From NCBI GenBank assembly GCA_902785905.1, contig CADAAM010000013.1, positions 1 through 41,733 on the forward strand: a DNA stretch of 41,733 nt, read 5' to 3'. This DNA is from Oscillospiraceae bacterium. Lineage in GTDB: Bacteria > Bacillota > Clostridia > Oscillospirales > Oscillospiraceae. A program made the translations under genes and the position numbers. The notes beneath the pieces are model-generated. The model had not been told where the DNA came from and did not search any database. It saw only the letters and a list, made by a program, of their open reading frames with translations. Below are positions 15,281 through 25,122 of this stretch, piece after piece. Each line of letters starts with the position of its first letter. Within the stretch, counting starts at the first letter, position 1.

Positions 15281-16366
15281 ATGAATATCAGCGAACGCAA
15301 AAAGAAAATACTCGCAGCCGTCGTAGACGAATATGTCCGCACAGCGGAGCCGGTCGGCAGCAAGGCCATCGCGGAACGGGGAGAGCTCCACTGCTCCTCC
15401 GCCACCATCCGAAACGAGCTGGCCGAGCTTGTCAGCCTCGGTTATCTCGAGCAGCCCCACACCTCCGCCGGCCGCGTCCCGACTCCGATGGGCTACCGCA
15501 TGTACGTAAACGAGCTCATGCAGAAGCAGAAGCTCAGTCTGGAGGAGACCGAGGACATCAACCGCCGCATGAACCAGAAGCTGCGGGAGCTGGACGACAC
15601 CATCAGCGACGTAAGCCGTCTGGCCTCCCAGCTCACCGACTATCCGGCCCTTGCCCTCACCACCCGCACGGCGGTCACCATCAAGCGCTTCGATATCATC
15701 TACGTCGACGCCAACACCTTCATCATTGTGGTGCTGCTCAGTGACAACACGGTGAAGAACAAGCTGGTGCGCCTGCCCGTGTCGGTCGACCAGAAGCTGG
15801 TGCAGCGCCTGTCGTCCCTCTTTAACTCCGGCTTCACCGGCATCACCGAGGACGCCGTGACTCCGCTGCTCATCAAATCCACCGAGCGCGCGGCGGACGA
15901 CACCATGGGCGTCACCTCCGTGATCGCGGCCTTCGCCATTGAGGTGCTGACCCAGGCGGCGGCCCCCTCGGCCTATGTCAGCGGCGAGAACCGGCTTCTC
16001 AATCAGCCCGAGTTCCGCGATCCCGACAAGGCGCACAAGCTGATGGGCTATCTGTCCGGCGGCGGTTACATCCTGCCCCCGGGCGAAAACCTCAACGAGG
16101 CGGGGGAGATCAAGGTCCTCATCGGTCCCGAGAACGTGGCCGAGGAGCTCAAGGACTCCAGCGTCGTCATCGCCACCTATGACGCGGGCGACAACACCAG
16201 GGGCATGATCGGCGTGGTCGGCCCGACGCGCATGGACTACTCCGCCGTGGCCGAAAAGCTCTCGATCCTCGCCGCGGGCCTGTCCAGACGGCTCGGCGGG
16301 GGAGAGGCGCCCCCGGAGGGGATGCACAACAAACTGATCATCAAGGGAGATACAGGACATGAGTAA
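15281..16366 (+). CDS. hrcA: Heat-inducible transcription repressor HrcA
   Basis: Repressor that binds CIRCE and is folded by GroEL; 361 residues from ATG 15281. The winged-helix N-terminus ISERKKKILAAVVDEYVRTAEPVGSKAI and SSATIRNELAELVSLGYLEQPHTSAGRVPT are diagnostic, followed by the GAF-like domain and a C-terminal VVGPTRMDYSAVAEKLSIL motif. GTG 15272 is a possible alternative start; both have only weak ribosome sites. Its stop overlaps grpE by eight bases. First gene of the chaperone operon. Confidence 0.95.
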   Translation: MNISERKKKILAAVVDEYVRTAEPVGSKAIAERGELHCSSATIRNELAELVSLGYLEQPHTSAGRVPTPMGYRMYVNELMQKQKLSLEETEDINRRMNQKLRELDDTISDVSRLASQLTDYPALALTTRTAVTIKRFDIIYVDANTFIIVVLLSDNTVKNKLVRLPVSVDQKLVQRLSSLFNSGFTGITEDAVTPLLIKSTERAADDTMGVTSVIAAFAIEVLTQAAAPSAYVSGENRLLNQPEFRDPDKAHKLMGYLSGGGYILPPGENLNEAGEIKVLIGPENVAEELKDSSVVIATYDAGDNTRGMIGVVGPTRMDYSAVAEKLSILAAGLSRRLGGGEAPPEGMHNKLIIKGDTGHE

Positions 16367-16991
16367 GGAACAGAAGACCGAGACGGCCGAGGTCGAACAG
16401 GAGAAGACCGAGACCGCCGCGGAAGAGACAAAGGCGGAAAAGACCGAAGCCGCCCCCGAGGCCGAAGCCGCGGAGGAGAAGAAAGAAGATAAGAAAGAAG
16501 AAGATAAGAAAGAAGATAAGAAAGAAGATAAGAAAGAGGATAAGCCCGCCGAGAAAACCGAGGAGGCAAAGCCCGCGGCGGACGCCGCCCTGAACGACAA
16601 GTACCTCCGCCTCTGCGCCGAGTACGACAACTACCGCAAGCGCAGCCAGAAGGAGAAGGACGCCCTCTACGGCGAGGTCAAGGCGTCCGCGCTCAAGAGC
16701 TTCCTGCCGGTCTATGACAATCTGGTCAGGGCCCTCAACCAGTCCACCGAGGACGAGGCGTACAAGAAGGGCGTCGAGATGATCATGGCCGAGTTCAAGA
16801 AGACCATGGAGAAGCTCGGCGTGACCGAGATGGACTGCCTCGGCAAGACCTTCGACCCCGCCTTCCACAACGCGGTCATGCATGTGGAGGACGAGACAAA
16901 GGGCGAAAACGAGATCGTGGAGGTCTTCCAGCAGGGCTTCATGCTGGGCGACAAGGTGATCCGCTTCGCTATGGTAAAAGTCGCCAACTAA
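16359..16991 (+). CDS. grpE: Nucleotide exchange factor GrpE
   Basis: Releases ADP from DnaK; 210 residues. Residues 1-70 are a low-complexity acidic/basic tail ending in a KKED tetrapeptide repeat encoded by a 12-bp unit (about 16487-16542). The conserved part starts at LNDKYLRLCAEYDNYRKRSQKEKD (long dimer helix), then LPVYDNLVRAL and the beta domain FDPAFHNAVMHVED...EVFQQGFMLGDKVIRFAMVKVAN. Its ATG lies inside the end of hrcA (ATGAGTAA overlap), suggesting coupled translation. The tail is longer than in most GrpE proteins and probably disordered. Confidence 0.95.
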   Translation: MSKEQKTETAEVEQEKTETAAEETKAEKTEAAPEAEAAEEKKEDKKEEDKKEDKKEDKKEDKPAEKTEEAKPAADAALNDKYLRLCAEYDNYRKRSQKEKDALYGEVKASALKSFLPVYDNLVRALNQSTEDEAYKKGVEMIMAEFKKTMEKLGVTEMDCLGKTFDPAFHNAVMHVEDETKGENEIVEVFQQGFMLGDKVIRFAMVKVAN

Positions 16992-17031
16992 GCGTCTTAC
17001 CGGCTATAAGCCGTTAAGCATAAATCAGTGA

Positions 17032-18814
<1,783 letters not shown>

Positions 18815-18851
18815 GATCCCCGACAAGTAAGATCCCTGATTTTCAATCCTT

Positions 18852-18881
18852 GAGGCGGAGCAGACACACTCCGCCTCAAGA
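18852..18881 (+). terminator. Hairpin after dnaK
   Basis: Eleven-pair stem TTGAGGCGGAG / CTCCGCCTCAA with an eight-base loop, about 35 bases after the dnaK stop. No T-run follows, so it may be an attenuating or stabilising hairpin at the end of the hrcA-grpE-dnaK message. Confidence 0.45.
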
Positions 18882-18894
18882 GTCTGTCTGCTTA

Positions 18895-18923
18895 TTGACA
18901 GACAGCGAATAACAGTGTATATA
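18895..18923 (+). promoter_or_regulatory. Sigma-A promoter of dnaJ
   Basis: TTGACA (18895-18900), 17 bases, TATATA (18918-18923), a near-consensus promoter in the 343-base gap before dnaJ. There is no CIRCE next to it, so dnaJ may have basal transcription independent of HrcA. The leader of about 225 bases contains a hairpin at 18935-18956 (GAGGC/GCCTC) and one at 19114-19141 (TCGATTG/CAATCGA plus AAAA/TTTT) that ends just before the AAAGGAGG site. Confidence 0.8.
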
Positions 18924-19157
18924 TCAAATACGTTTTTGAGGCAGCTCTGCCGCCTCGAAAACACCTTAAGCCAAGCATATCGACGCGCGGGAAGCATTCT
19001 GACGCGCGAGTAACGTTCTGGCTTGTCCGCGACGTTCCGGGCTTGCCGCGAGGCCTCGCGTCGACCAACCGGGGCGTCTCACGCAAGCCGAGGGCGATAA
19101 ATGCGAGTTCTCGATTGGAAAACTTCTGCTTTTCAATCGAATATAAAGGAGGCCCCT

Positions 19158-20285
19158 ATGGCCGAGAAAAGAGACTATTATGAAGTGTTGGGCGTCAAGA
19201 AGGACGCCACAGCGGAAGAGATCAAAAAGGCATACCGCAGGCTGACCAAGGAAAACCATCCCGATCTGCACCCGGGCGACAAGGCCTGTGAGGAGCGCTT
19301 CAAGGAGGTCAACGAGGCCTATGAGATCCTCTCCGACGACGACAAGCGCCGCAAGTATGACCAGTACGGCCATGCGGCCTTCGACCCGAACGCGGGCTTC
19401 GGAGGCGGCGGCTTCGACGGTTTTGGCGGTTTCGGCGGCTTCGGGGACATCTTCAGCGACATCTTCGGCGGCTTCGGCGGTTCGACCCGCTCAAACCCCA
19501 ACGCGCCGCGCCGGGGTGAGAATGTCCGCGCCAGCGTGAACATCAGCTTTGAGGAGGCCGCCTTCGGCTGCAAGAAGGAGGTCACCGTCTCCAAGATCGA
19601 GACCTGCGCCGACTGCAAGGGCACCGGCTGCGCCCCCGGCACCACGCCGGAGATCTGTCCCGACTGCAAGGGCACCGGCTCCGTCACCGTCAGCCAGCGC
19701 ACGCCCTTCGGCATGATGCAGTCGAGCTCGCCCTGCTCCAAGTGCCACGGCACCGGCAAGATCATCCACCAGCCCTGCAAGAGCTGCCGGGGTCTCGGCA
19801 GCATCCGCCGTCAGCACAAGATCGAGGTCAACATCCCCGCCGGCATCGACGACGGGCAGACCATCTCCAAGTCCGGCGGCGGCAGCGCGGGCGTCAACGG
19901 CGGCCCCGCGGGCGATCTGCTGGTGTCCGTCATCGTGCGCCCCCACGCCAGATTCGAGCGCGACGGCACGTCGGTTCTGCTCGAGCAGGACATCAGCTAC
20001 GCCCAGGCGACCCTCGGCGCGGAGGTTGAGGTGCCGACCCTGGACGGCAAGGTCAAGCTCACCATCCCCGAGGGAACCCAGCCCGGCGCGGTCTTCCGCC
20101 TGCGCGGCAGGGGCATCCCGTATCTGCGCGGCTCCGGGCGGGGCGACCAGTTCGTCACCGTCTCGATCAAGGTGCCGAGGAACCTGACCGGCTCCCAGAA
20201 GGAGCTGCTCAGACAGTTCGCCGCCTCCATGGGCGAGCTGGACGGCGACGCGGGCCGCGGCATTTTCTCCAGAAAGAAGAAGTAA
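19158..20285 (+). CDS. dnaJ: Chaperone DnaJ (Hsp40)
   Basis: Co-chaperone that delivers substrates to DnaK and stimulates its ATPase; 375 residues. J domain 1-70 with the HPD motif (NHPDLHPG), a Gly/Phe-rich stretch ([15 protein letters not shown]) at about 77-105, then four zinc-binding CxxCxGxG-type motifs ([32 protein letters not shown]) at about 150-215, and the C-terminal substrate domains (VDDGQTI-like [14 protein letters not shown]). ATG 19158 with AAAGGAGG seven bases upstream is clear; the frame opens earlier at 19101. It lies downstream of dnaK with its own promoter and is followed 30 bases later by the acyltransferase. Confidence 0.96.
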   Translation: MAEKRDYYEVLGVKKDATAEEIKKAYRRLTKENHPDLHPGDKACEERFKEVNEAYEILSDDDKRRKYDQYGHAAFDPNAGFGGGGFDGFGGFGGFGDIFSDIFGGFGGSTRSNPNAPRRGENVRASVNISFEEAAFGCKKEVTVSKIETCADCKGTGCAPGTTPEICPDCKGTGSVTVSQRTPFGMMQSSSPCSKCHGTGKIIHQPCKSCRGLGSIRRQHKIEVNIPAGIDDGQTISKSGGGSAGVNGGPAGDLLVSVIVRPHARFERDGTSVLLEQDISYAQATLGAEVEVPTLDGKVKLTIPEGTQPGAVFRLRGRGIPYLRGSGRGDQFVTVSIKVPRNLTGSQKELLRQFAASMGELDGDAGRGIFSRKKK

Positions 20286-20315
20286 GCTGGAGTCGGACAT
20301 AGAAGGGAGCAAACT

Positions 20316-21213
20316 ATGAGCGATCACTACCCGAAGGAGTTTCAGACCATCATCGACAAGGCCCGTTCCCTGAACCGCCCCCTGCGCGTCGCGGTCGCCG
20401 GGGCCGACGCCGAGAACATCCTCAGAGGGCTCTTTGACGCCGAGGCCGAGGGCTGGGTCAGGCCCATCCTCTTCGGTAATTTCGAGAAGATCCGCGACAC
20501 GCTTGAAAAGCTCGGCTGCTCTGACCGCAGGTATGACATCCAGCCCGTCGCCGACGGCGACAGCCCCGTGCAGGTCGCCATCGAGATGATCAACGCCGGC
20601 AAGGCCGACGTGCTGATGCGCGGCAAGACCCAGACCCGCGATTTTCTGATGCCCGTGCTGAACAAGGCAAACCACCTCATCAGGCCCGACGCCCTGGTCA
20701 CGCATATCGAGCTGCTCAGCGTCCCCGGCTATCCCAAGCTGCTCGCGATTTCCGACGTGACCCTGCTCATTAACCCCACGCCCGACAACCGGCGGGAGGT
20801 CGCGGTCAACATGGTGCGCGTGCTCAAAGCCTTCGGGGTGGAGCGGCCGAACATCGCCCTGCTCGCCATGGTCGAAAAGCCCAGCTATCACATGCGCGAC
20901 ACGGTGGAGGATCAGACCATCGTCCGCCAGCACCAACAGCAGCCCATCGCGGACTGCAACCTGGTCGGGCCCATCGCCTATGACCTCATCATCAGCAAGG
21001 AGGCCGCGCGGCTCAAAAACTTTGACTGCCCCTACTGCGGGGAGTTTGACGGCATCGTGGTGCCGAACCTCGTCTCCGGCAATCTCCTGGTCAAGGTGCT
21101 GGAGCACAACGCCGGGGCCAGGGGCTGCGGCGTGCTCGCGGGCGCGCGCGTCCCCGTCGCCATCACTCGCCGCCTGCGCCGCGCTGGTGAAGGACGGCGT
21201 ATACGACAACTGA
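20316..21213 (+). CDS. Phosphate acetyl/butyryltransferase family protein, C-terminus disrupted
   Basis: Ptb/Pta-type enzyme that exchanges acyl-CoA and phosphate to give acyl phosphate; about 300 residues expected. Motifs: VAVAGADAENILRGL, KADVLMRGKTQTRDFLMPVLN, HIELLSVPGYPKLLAISDVTLLINPTPD and the C-terminal GCGVLAGARVPVAIT. After VPVAIT (about 21164) the frame no longer fits the family and runs through a palindromic repeat to 21395. In the next frame SLAACAALVKDGVYDN ends at 21213, which looks like the true C-terminus. So a short deletion with frame change, probably of some dozen codons around TSRADS, is likely. GGGAGC lies just before ATG 20316. It may help form butyrate or another acid. 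Confidence 0.75.
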
Positions 21214-21239
21214 ACGGGACTGCCGGAAAATCGGCCATC

Positions 21240-21330
21240 CTCAGCGAAGCGAAGGATCTTTCCCCAAGGGCGGTGAAAACCTGCGGGGAGAGATCCTTCG
21301 CCGCTTTGCTGCCCGGAATGACGGAGCGTC
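21240..21330. repeat. GAAGGATCTTTCCCC palindromic repeat
   Basis: Inverted arms GCGAAGGATCTTTCCCC and GGGGAGAGATCCTTCGCCGC around a short loop, ending in CCCGGAATGACGGAG. Noncoding; the misread end of the acyltransferase frame crosses it. The gap 21214-21482 holds nothing else that I recognise. Confidence 0.65.
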
Positions 21331-21482
21331 AACGGCCCGGCGCTTCCTTTCTTGGTGCAGAAGAAGCGCTGTGCCTTGCCCTGAAAGGAAAATGAATCCA
21401 AAAAAACGGCTCATTCTTTCAGAAATATCGGCTTTACTCTGAAAAAATATGCAGACAAACTGAGAAATAGGCGGAACAATAC

Positions 21483-21512
21483 TTGACTGTCCCGGTCGGC
21501 ATCAGTTATACT
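21483..21512 (+). promoter_or_regulatory. Promoter of the diguanylate cyclase gene
   Basis: TTGACT (21483-21488), 18-base spacer, TATACT (21507-21512). Repeat copy B starts two bases later, so the whole element would form the 5' leader of the cyclase mRNA. Confidence 0.55.
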
Positions 21513-21513
21513 G

Positions 21514-21653
21514 ATACTGTTTTTCGTTAAAACGGTTCGTTTTAACGAAAAGGCATCGCGCAAAGCGCGCTGCCAGTTTTGTGCCCTTGGGCACAAAACA
21601 CGTCTCATAGGCGCTATAAAACGGCTTTAAGCCGTTTTATGGGAGACCAGTAT
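21514..21653 (+). repeat. Repeat copy B, modular multi-hairpin element
   Basis: A 140-bp element from ATACTG (21514-21519) to CAGTAT (21648-21653). Order of hairpins: TTTTCGTTAAAACG/CGTTTTAACGAAAA, GCGCAAAGCGC, GTTTTGTGCCC/GGGCACAAAAC, then the single-stranded word ACGTCTCATAGGCGCT, and ATAAAACGGCTT/AAGCCGTTTTAT. It is the inverted relative of copy A (4696-4819). It sits between promoter and start of the diguanylate cyclase gene. Confidence 0.85.
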
Positions 21654-21689
21654 GAATTGCAATGCAGCTTTGAGAAAGGGGGAGACAGT

Positions 21690-23639
21690 GTGCCGAGACT
21701 GAAAAAGCAGATCACAGGCTATCTGACCAAGGTGGCCGCCGTGGTGACGGCGCTGCTGCTGGCTCTGTTCGTCTTCTTCCAGTATCGGGGTGAGCAGGAG
21801 CGCCTGTATGCCGACGCCAGGGAGATGTTCACCCAGATCGAGCAGATCCTGGTGGAGAACCGGCAGGAGCTCGAGGCCCTGCGTGCTGAGTATAAGGAAT
21901 CCACCCTGCACCGGGCGGAGACCGTAGCCGAGATTCTGCGTGAAGAACCGGAGACCGTCAACGACCGGCTGGGGCTGGAGCGCATCGCGGCGATGGTAGA
22001 GGTGGACGAGATCCACATCTTCGACAAGAACGGCGTCATTGTCGCGGGCACCGTGCCGGACTATTACGGCTACAGCTTCGACGACGGAGAGCAGATCGGC
22101 TTCTTCAAACCCCTGCTGTGGGACAAGTCCCTGCGTCTGGTACAGGATATCACCCCCAACACCGCCGTCAGCATGCCCATGCAGTATTCCGCCCTTTGGA
22201 GCAAGGACGGCGAGCGGATTGTGCAGATCGGCATGTACCCGGCAAACGTGCTCAAGGTGACGGAGAAAAACGAGCTGTCCTATATCTTCTCCCTGCTGTA
22301 TGCCAACACCGACGTGCAGCTTTACGCGGTCGACAGGAGCAGCGGCCTCATACGCGGCGCGACCGTCAAGACAGACGTCGGGAAAACACTGGAGGAGCTC
22401 GGCCTCAGCCTGGAAACGGCCCTCACGGATACGGACGGCTTCCACGCCCGCATCAACGGCGAGTCGGTCTTCTGCCTCTTCACGGTTCTGGATGACAATC
22501 TCATCGGCTATATCACGCCGCGCCACAACGCGGGTGTTACCATACTCGGCAATTCCGTCATGATGACTCTGGGACTGCTGCTGATCACCTTCCTGATGAT
22601 GTCCAGCGTGTCGCGCTTTTTGGAAAAATATGTGATCCGGGGCGTCACCGAGACCAACGACGCCCTCAAGGAGATCACGCGGGGCGACCTCGGCAGGACG
22701 GTAAATATTCGCAGCAATCTGGAATTTTCGGAGCTGAGCGACCACATCAACGCCATGGTCAAAAGCCTGCTGGCCAGCACACGAAAGATCGCCTTCGTCC
22801 TTGACCAGACAGATCTCAACATCGGCGTGTATGAGTACAGCGAGAACATGGATTGGGTGCGCTATACCGAGCATGTGCCCCAAATCCTCGCCTTCTCGAT
22901 TCTGCAGGACAATCAGCTCGCCGTCGGGCGGGAGGCCTTTCAGGCCGTTGTCAACTCCCTGCGCAGAGCTCCGCTGCCGGGAGAAGAGGGCGTGTATATC
23001 CTGCGCATCGGCGACCGGGAGCGCTATATCCGCCTTGAGGAAGTGCATGAGGGCTACGAGATCACCGGCATCGTCGTGGATGAGACGGAGGAGATACAGC
23101 GCCGCCGCGAGATCGAAAAGCAGCGCGACATGGACCCGCTGACCGGCATTCTGAACCGCCGGGGTCTGGACAACGCCCTGGCCAGACTCTTCAGCAATCC
23201 CGACGAGCTGCGCCGCTGCGCCATCATCATGGTGGACGCCGACGGCCTCAAGACCATCAACGACGGCTGCGGCCACTACAGCGGCGATCTCTATATCTTC
23301 GGCATCGTGGAGACACTCACCCGCTTCGGGCAGAGCCTTCGGGGAAAGTATCTGCTGTCGAGAAACGGCGGGGACGAGTTCGTCATATTCCTCTACGGCT
23401 ACCCCGACGACGACACGCTTCTGGATGATATCCACACCCTGCGCCAGTATCAGGATCGGGAGACCGTCGTCCTGAGCGGCGGAAGGACACAGCGCTTGCA
23501 CTTCTCCTTCGGCTACAGCCTGCGCAAGGATGAAGAGACCTATTACGGCGAGCTCTTCCGCAAGGCGGACGAACGCATGTATGAGAACAAGCGCCTGCGC
23601 AAAGCAGCGTCAGGCGGGCAAGTGAATCCTGATACCTGA
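21690..23639 (+). CDS. Membrane-bound sensory diguanylate cyclase (sensor-HAMP-GGDEF)
   Basis: Makes cyclic di-GMP; 649 residues from GTG 21690 (GGGGGAGA upstream). A first membrane helix (AAVVTALLLALFVFF, about 13-27) and a second (SVMMTLGLLLITFLMMSSV, about 288-306) enclose a 260-residue extracellular Cache-like sensor. A HAMP-like segment (DALKEITRGDLGRTVNI) follows, then a PAS-like stretch (about 365-480) and the GGDEF domain with DPLTGILNRRGL, DADGLKTINDGCGH and RNGGDEFVIFL (GGDEF at 560-564). The RxxD inhibitory site is absent: the residues upstream are RGKYLLSR. The signal sensed is unknown. It stands alone, with a terminator directly after it. Confidence 0.9.
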   Translation: MPRLKKQITGYLTKVAAVVTALLLALFVFFQYRGEQERLYADAREMFTQIEQILVENRQELEALRAEYKESTLHRAETVAEILREEPETVNDRLGLERIAAMVEVDEIHIFDKNGVIVAGTVPDYYGYSFDDGEQIGFFKPLLWDKSLRLVQDITPNTAVSMPMQYSALWSKDGERIVQIGMYPANVLKVTEKNELSYIFSLLYANTDVQLYAVDRSSGLIRGATVKTDVGKTLEELGLSLETALTDTDGFHARINGESVFCLFTVLDDNLIGYITPRHNAGVTILGNSVMMTLGLLLITFLMMSSVSRFLEKYVIRGVTETNDALKEITRGDLGRTVNIRSNLEFSELSDHINAMVKSLLASTRKIAFVLDQTDLNIGVYEYSENMDWVRYTEHVPQILAFSILQDNQLAVGREAFQAVVNSLRRAPLPGEEGVYILRIGDRERYIRLEEVHEGYEITGIVVDETEEIQRRREIEKQRDMDPLTGILNRRGLDNALARLFSNPDELRRCAIIMVDADGLKTINDGCGHYSGDLYIFGIVETLTRFGQSLRGKYLLSRNGGDEFVIFLYGYPDDDTLLDDIHTLRQYQDRETVVLSGGRTQRLHFSFGYSLRKDEETYYGELFRKADERMYENKRLRKAASGGQVNPDT

Positions 23640-23642
23640 AAT

Positions 23643-23666
23643 AGGACTGCTTCGGCAGTCCTTTTT
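23643..23666 (+). terminator. Intrinsic terminator of the diguanylate cyclase gene
   Basis: Stem AGGACTGC / GCAGTCCT closed by a TTCG tetraloop and followed by a run of T, three bases after the stop codon. Confidence 0.93.
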
Positions 23667-23700
23667 CACGCGCTCCTCTTTGTAAAAACGGCGCTCCCGG

Positions 23701-23730
23701 TTGACGGCGCAGCGCCAGATATGATAGATT
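23701..23730 (+). promoter_or_regulatory. Possible promoter of the ABC-2 exporter operon
   Basis: TTGACG (23701-23706), 18 bases, TAGATT (23725-23730). A TATACT at 23730-23735 is a better -10 but lies 23 bases from the -35. The spacer holds a GGCGC-A-GCGCC palindrome. Weak call. Confidence 0.35.
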
Positions 23731-23817
23731 ATACTCAAGCAATCCGGCCCGGAAGTGTTCCGCCGGAGGCATCAACAGCCCGCAAAGACCGCGGGCGGAA
23801 AGGGCGGTGCTGCCGCT

Positions 23818-25122
23818 GTGGAAATGATTCAACAGGAAGTTATCAACAATCTGAACATTCTGCTGGAATGGACCCTTTTCTCCATTGCGCTGCAGAGGGT
23901 GCTGCGCAAGATGGGCGGGGAAAAAACATGGATGGCCTATGTCCCCGGCCTGCGCTATCTCGCACTGAGCGAGAGGCTGGACATGGCAAAGGACGGCGTC
24001 GTCTGCGCAGTTTTGGACGTGCTGTCCGTCCTGTCGGTGCTTCTGAACCTGACCGTTGCCTTTAACGTGGAGTCCCGCCTGGCGCTCGCCGTATCTCTGG
24101 CGGAGCTGGTCGTGGTCATCGCCCTCTATGTCTACCGCATCCGCTTTTTCCTCGCCCTCATCCGGGCCTTTGACATGAAAAAGCGCTGGATCATCCTGTG
24201 GCTGATCGCGGAGTGGCTGGCGCTGATGATCATCGGCTTCAGCAAGAAGTATCAGCCGGTAGCGGCCGGGAAGATCCATGAGGACTGGGAGGCCGGCACC
24301 GCCCCGGCGGAGATTCCGGGCGTGCGCTCTCCCGGCGGGCGCGTCATGTCGAACACGGGCCTGAGCGTCGATCTCAGGGAGCGCACCGTCAAGGAGCTGT
24401 TTGAAAAGCGCTATCTGCTCAAGGACATCGCCCTCGACATCCCAAACGGCTCTCTGGTGCTGCTGCTGGGCGGCTCCGGCGCGGGCAAGACCACCTTCGT
24501 CAACGCCCTCATCGGCTACGAGAAGGCGGATGCCACGGTGCTTTTAAATGGTGCGGACGTCTATAAGGACTACGACCGCATGAAGTACCGCATCGGCTTT
24601 GTCCCGCAGCAGAACCTCATCCGCGGAAACGACACCGTGCAGCACACCGTCACGGACGCGGCGGAGCTGCGTCTGCCCGCAGAGATGCCGAACGCCGTGC
24701 GGGACGAGAAGGTCGGGGAGGTCATGGATTTGCTGGGCCTCACCGCCGGGGCCGACGGCCTTGTCTGCAAAAAATCCGGCGGCCAGCTGCGCCGCATCTC
24801 CATCGCCATGGAGCTTGTCACCGATCCCGAGCTCTTCGTCCTGGACGAGCCGGACTCCGGCCTCGACGGCGTCATCGCCCGCGAGATCTTCACCAAGCTG
24901 CGCGGCATCGCGGACGAGGGCAAAATCGTCATCGTCATCACCCACGGCCGCCTTGCCTTCTACGGCAGCCCGCAGGAGGCGCGGGACTTCTTCGGCAAGG
25001 ACACGATGGAGGGCATCGTCATGAGCGTCAACCGCAGGGAAGAGGGCGGCGAGGGCCTCGCCGACGAGTGCATCGAGCGCTACGCGAATATGACAGCGGA
25101 AAAGGAAGGTGTCAGAGCGTGA
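23818..25122 (+). CDS. ABC-2 type exporter ATPase with an N-terminal membrane domain
   Basis: About 434 residues from GTG 23818 (GGGCGGTG eight bases upstream; ATG 23824 and GTG 23755 are alternatives). Residues 1-140 contain three or four hydrophobic segments (LEWTLFSIALQRVL; VVCAVLDVLSVLSVLLNLTVAF; LALAVSLAELVVVIALYVY; IILWLIAEWLALMIIGF) with the loop WMAYVPGLRYLALSERLD. The ATPase follows: Walker A GGSGAGKTT near 220, signature SGGQLRRISIAMEL near 322, Walker B LFVLDEPDSGLDG, H-loop VITH. The arrangement recalls ABCG half-transporters, but the true permease is the next gene. Substrate unknown. The N-terminal domain is not one I can name. Confidence 0.82.
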   Translation: MEMIQQEVINNLNILLEWTLFSIALQRVLRKMGGEKTWMAYVPGLRYLALSERLDMAKDGVVCAVLDVLSVLSVLLNLTVAFNVESRLALAVSLAELVVVIALYVYRIRFFLALIRAFDMKKRWIILWLIAEWLALMIIGFSKKYQPVAAGKIHEDWEAGTAPAEIPGVRSPGGRVMSNTGLSVDLRERTVKELFEKRYLLKDIALDIPNGSLVLLLGGSGAGKTTFVNALIGYEKADATVLLNGADVYKDYDRMKYRIGFVPQQNLIRGNDTVQHTVTDAAELRLPAEMPNAVRDEKVGEVMDLLGLTAGADGLVCKKSGGQLRRISIAMELVTDPELFVLDEPDSGLDGVIAREIFTKLRGIADEGKIVIVITHGRLAFYGSPQEARDFFGKDTMEGIVMSVNRREEGGEGLADECIERYANMTAEKEGVRA

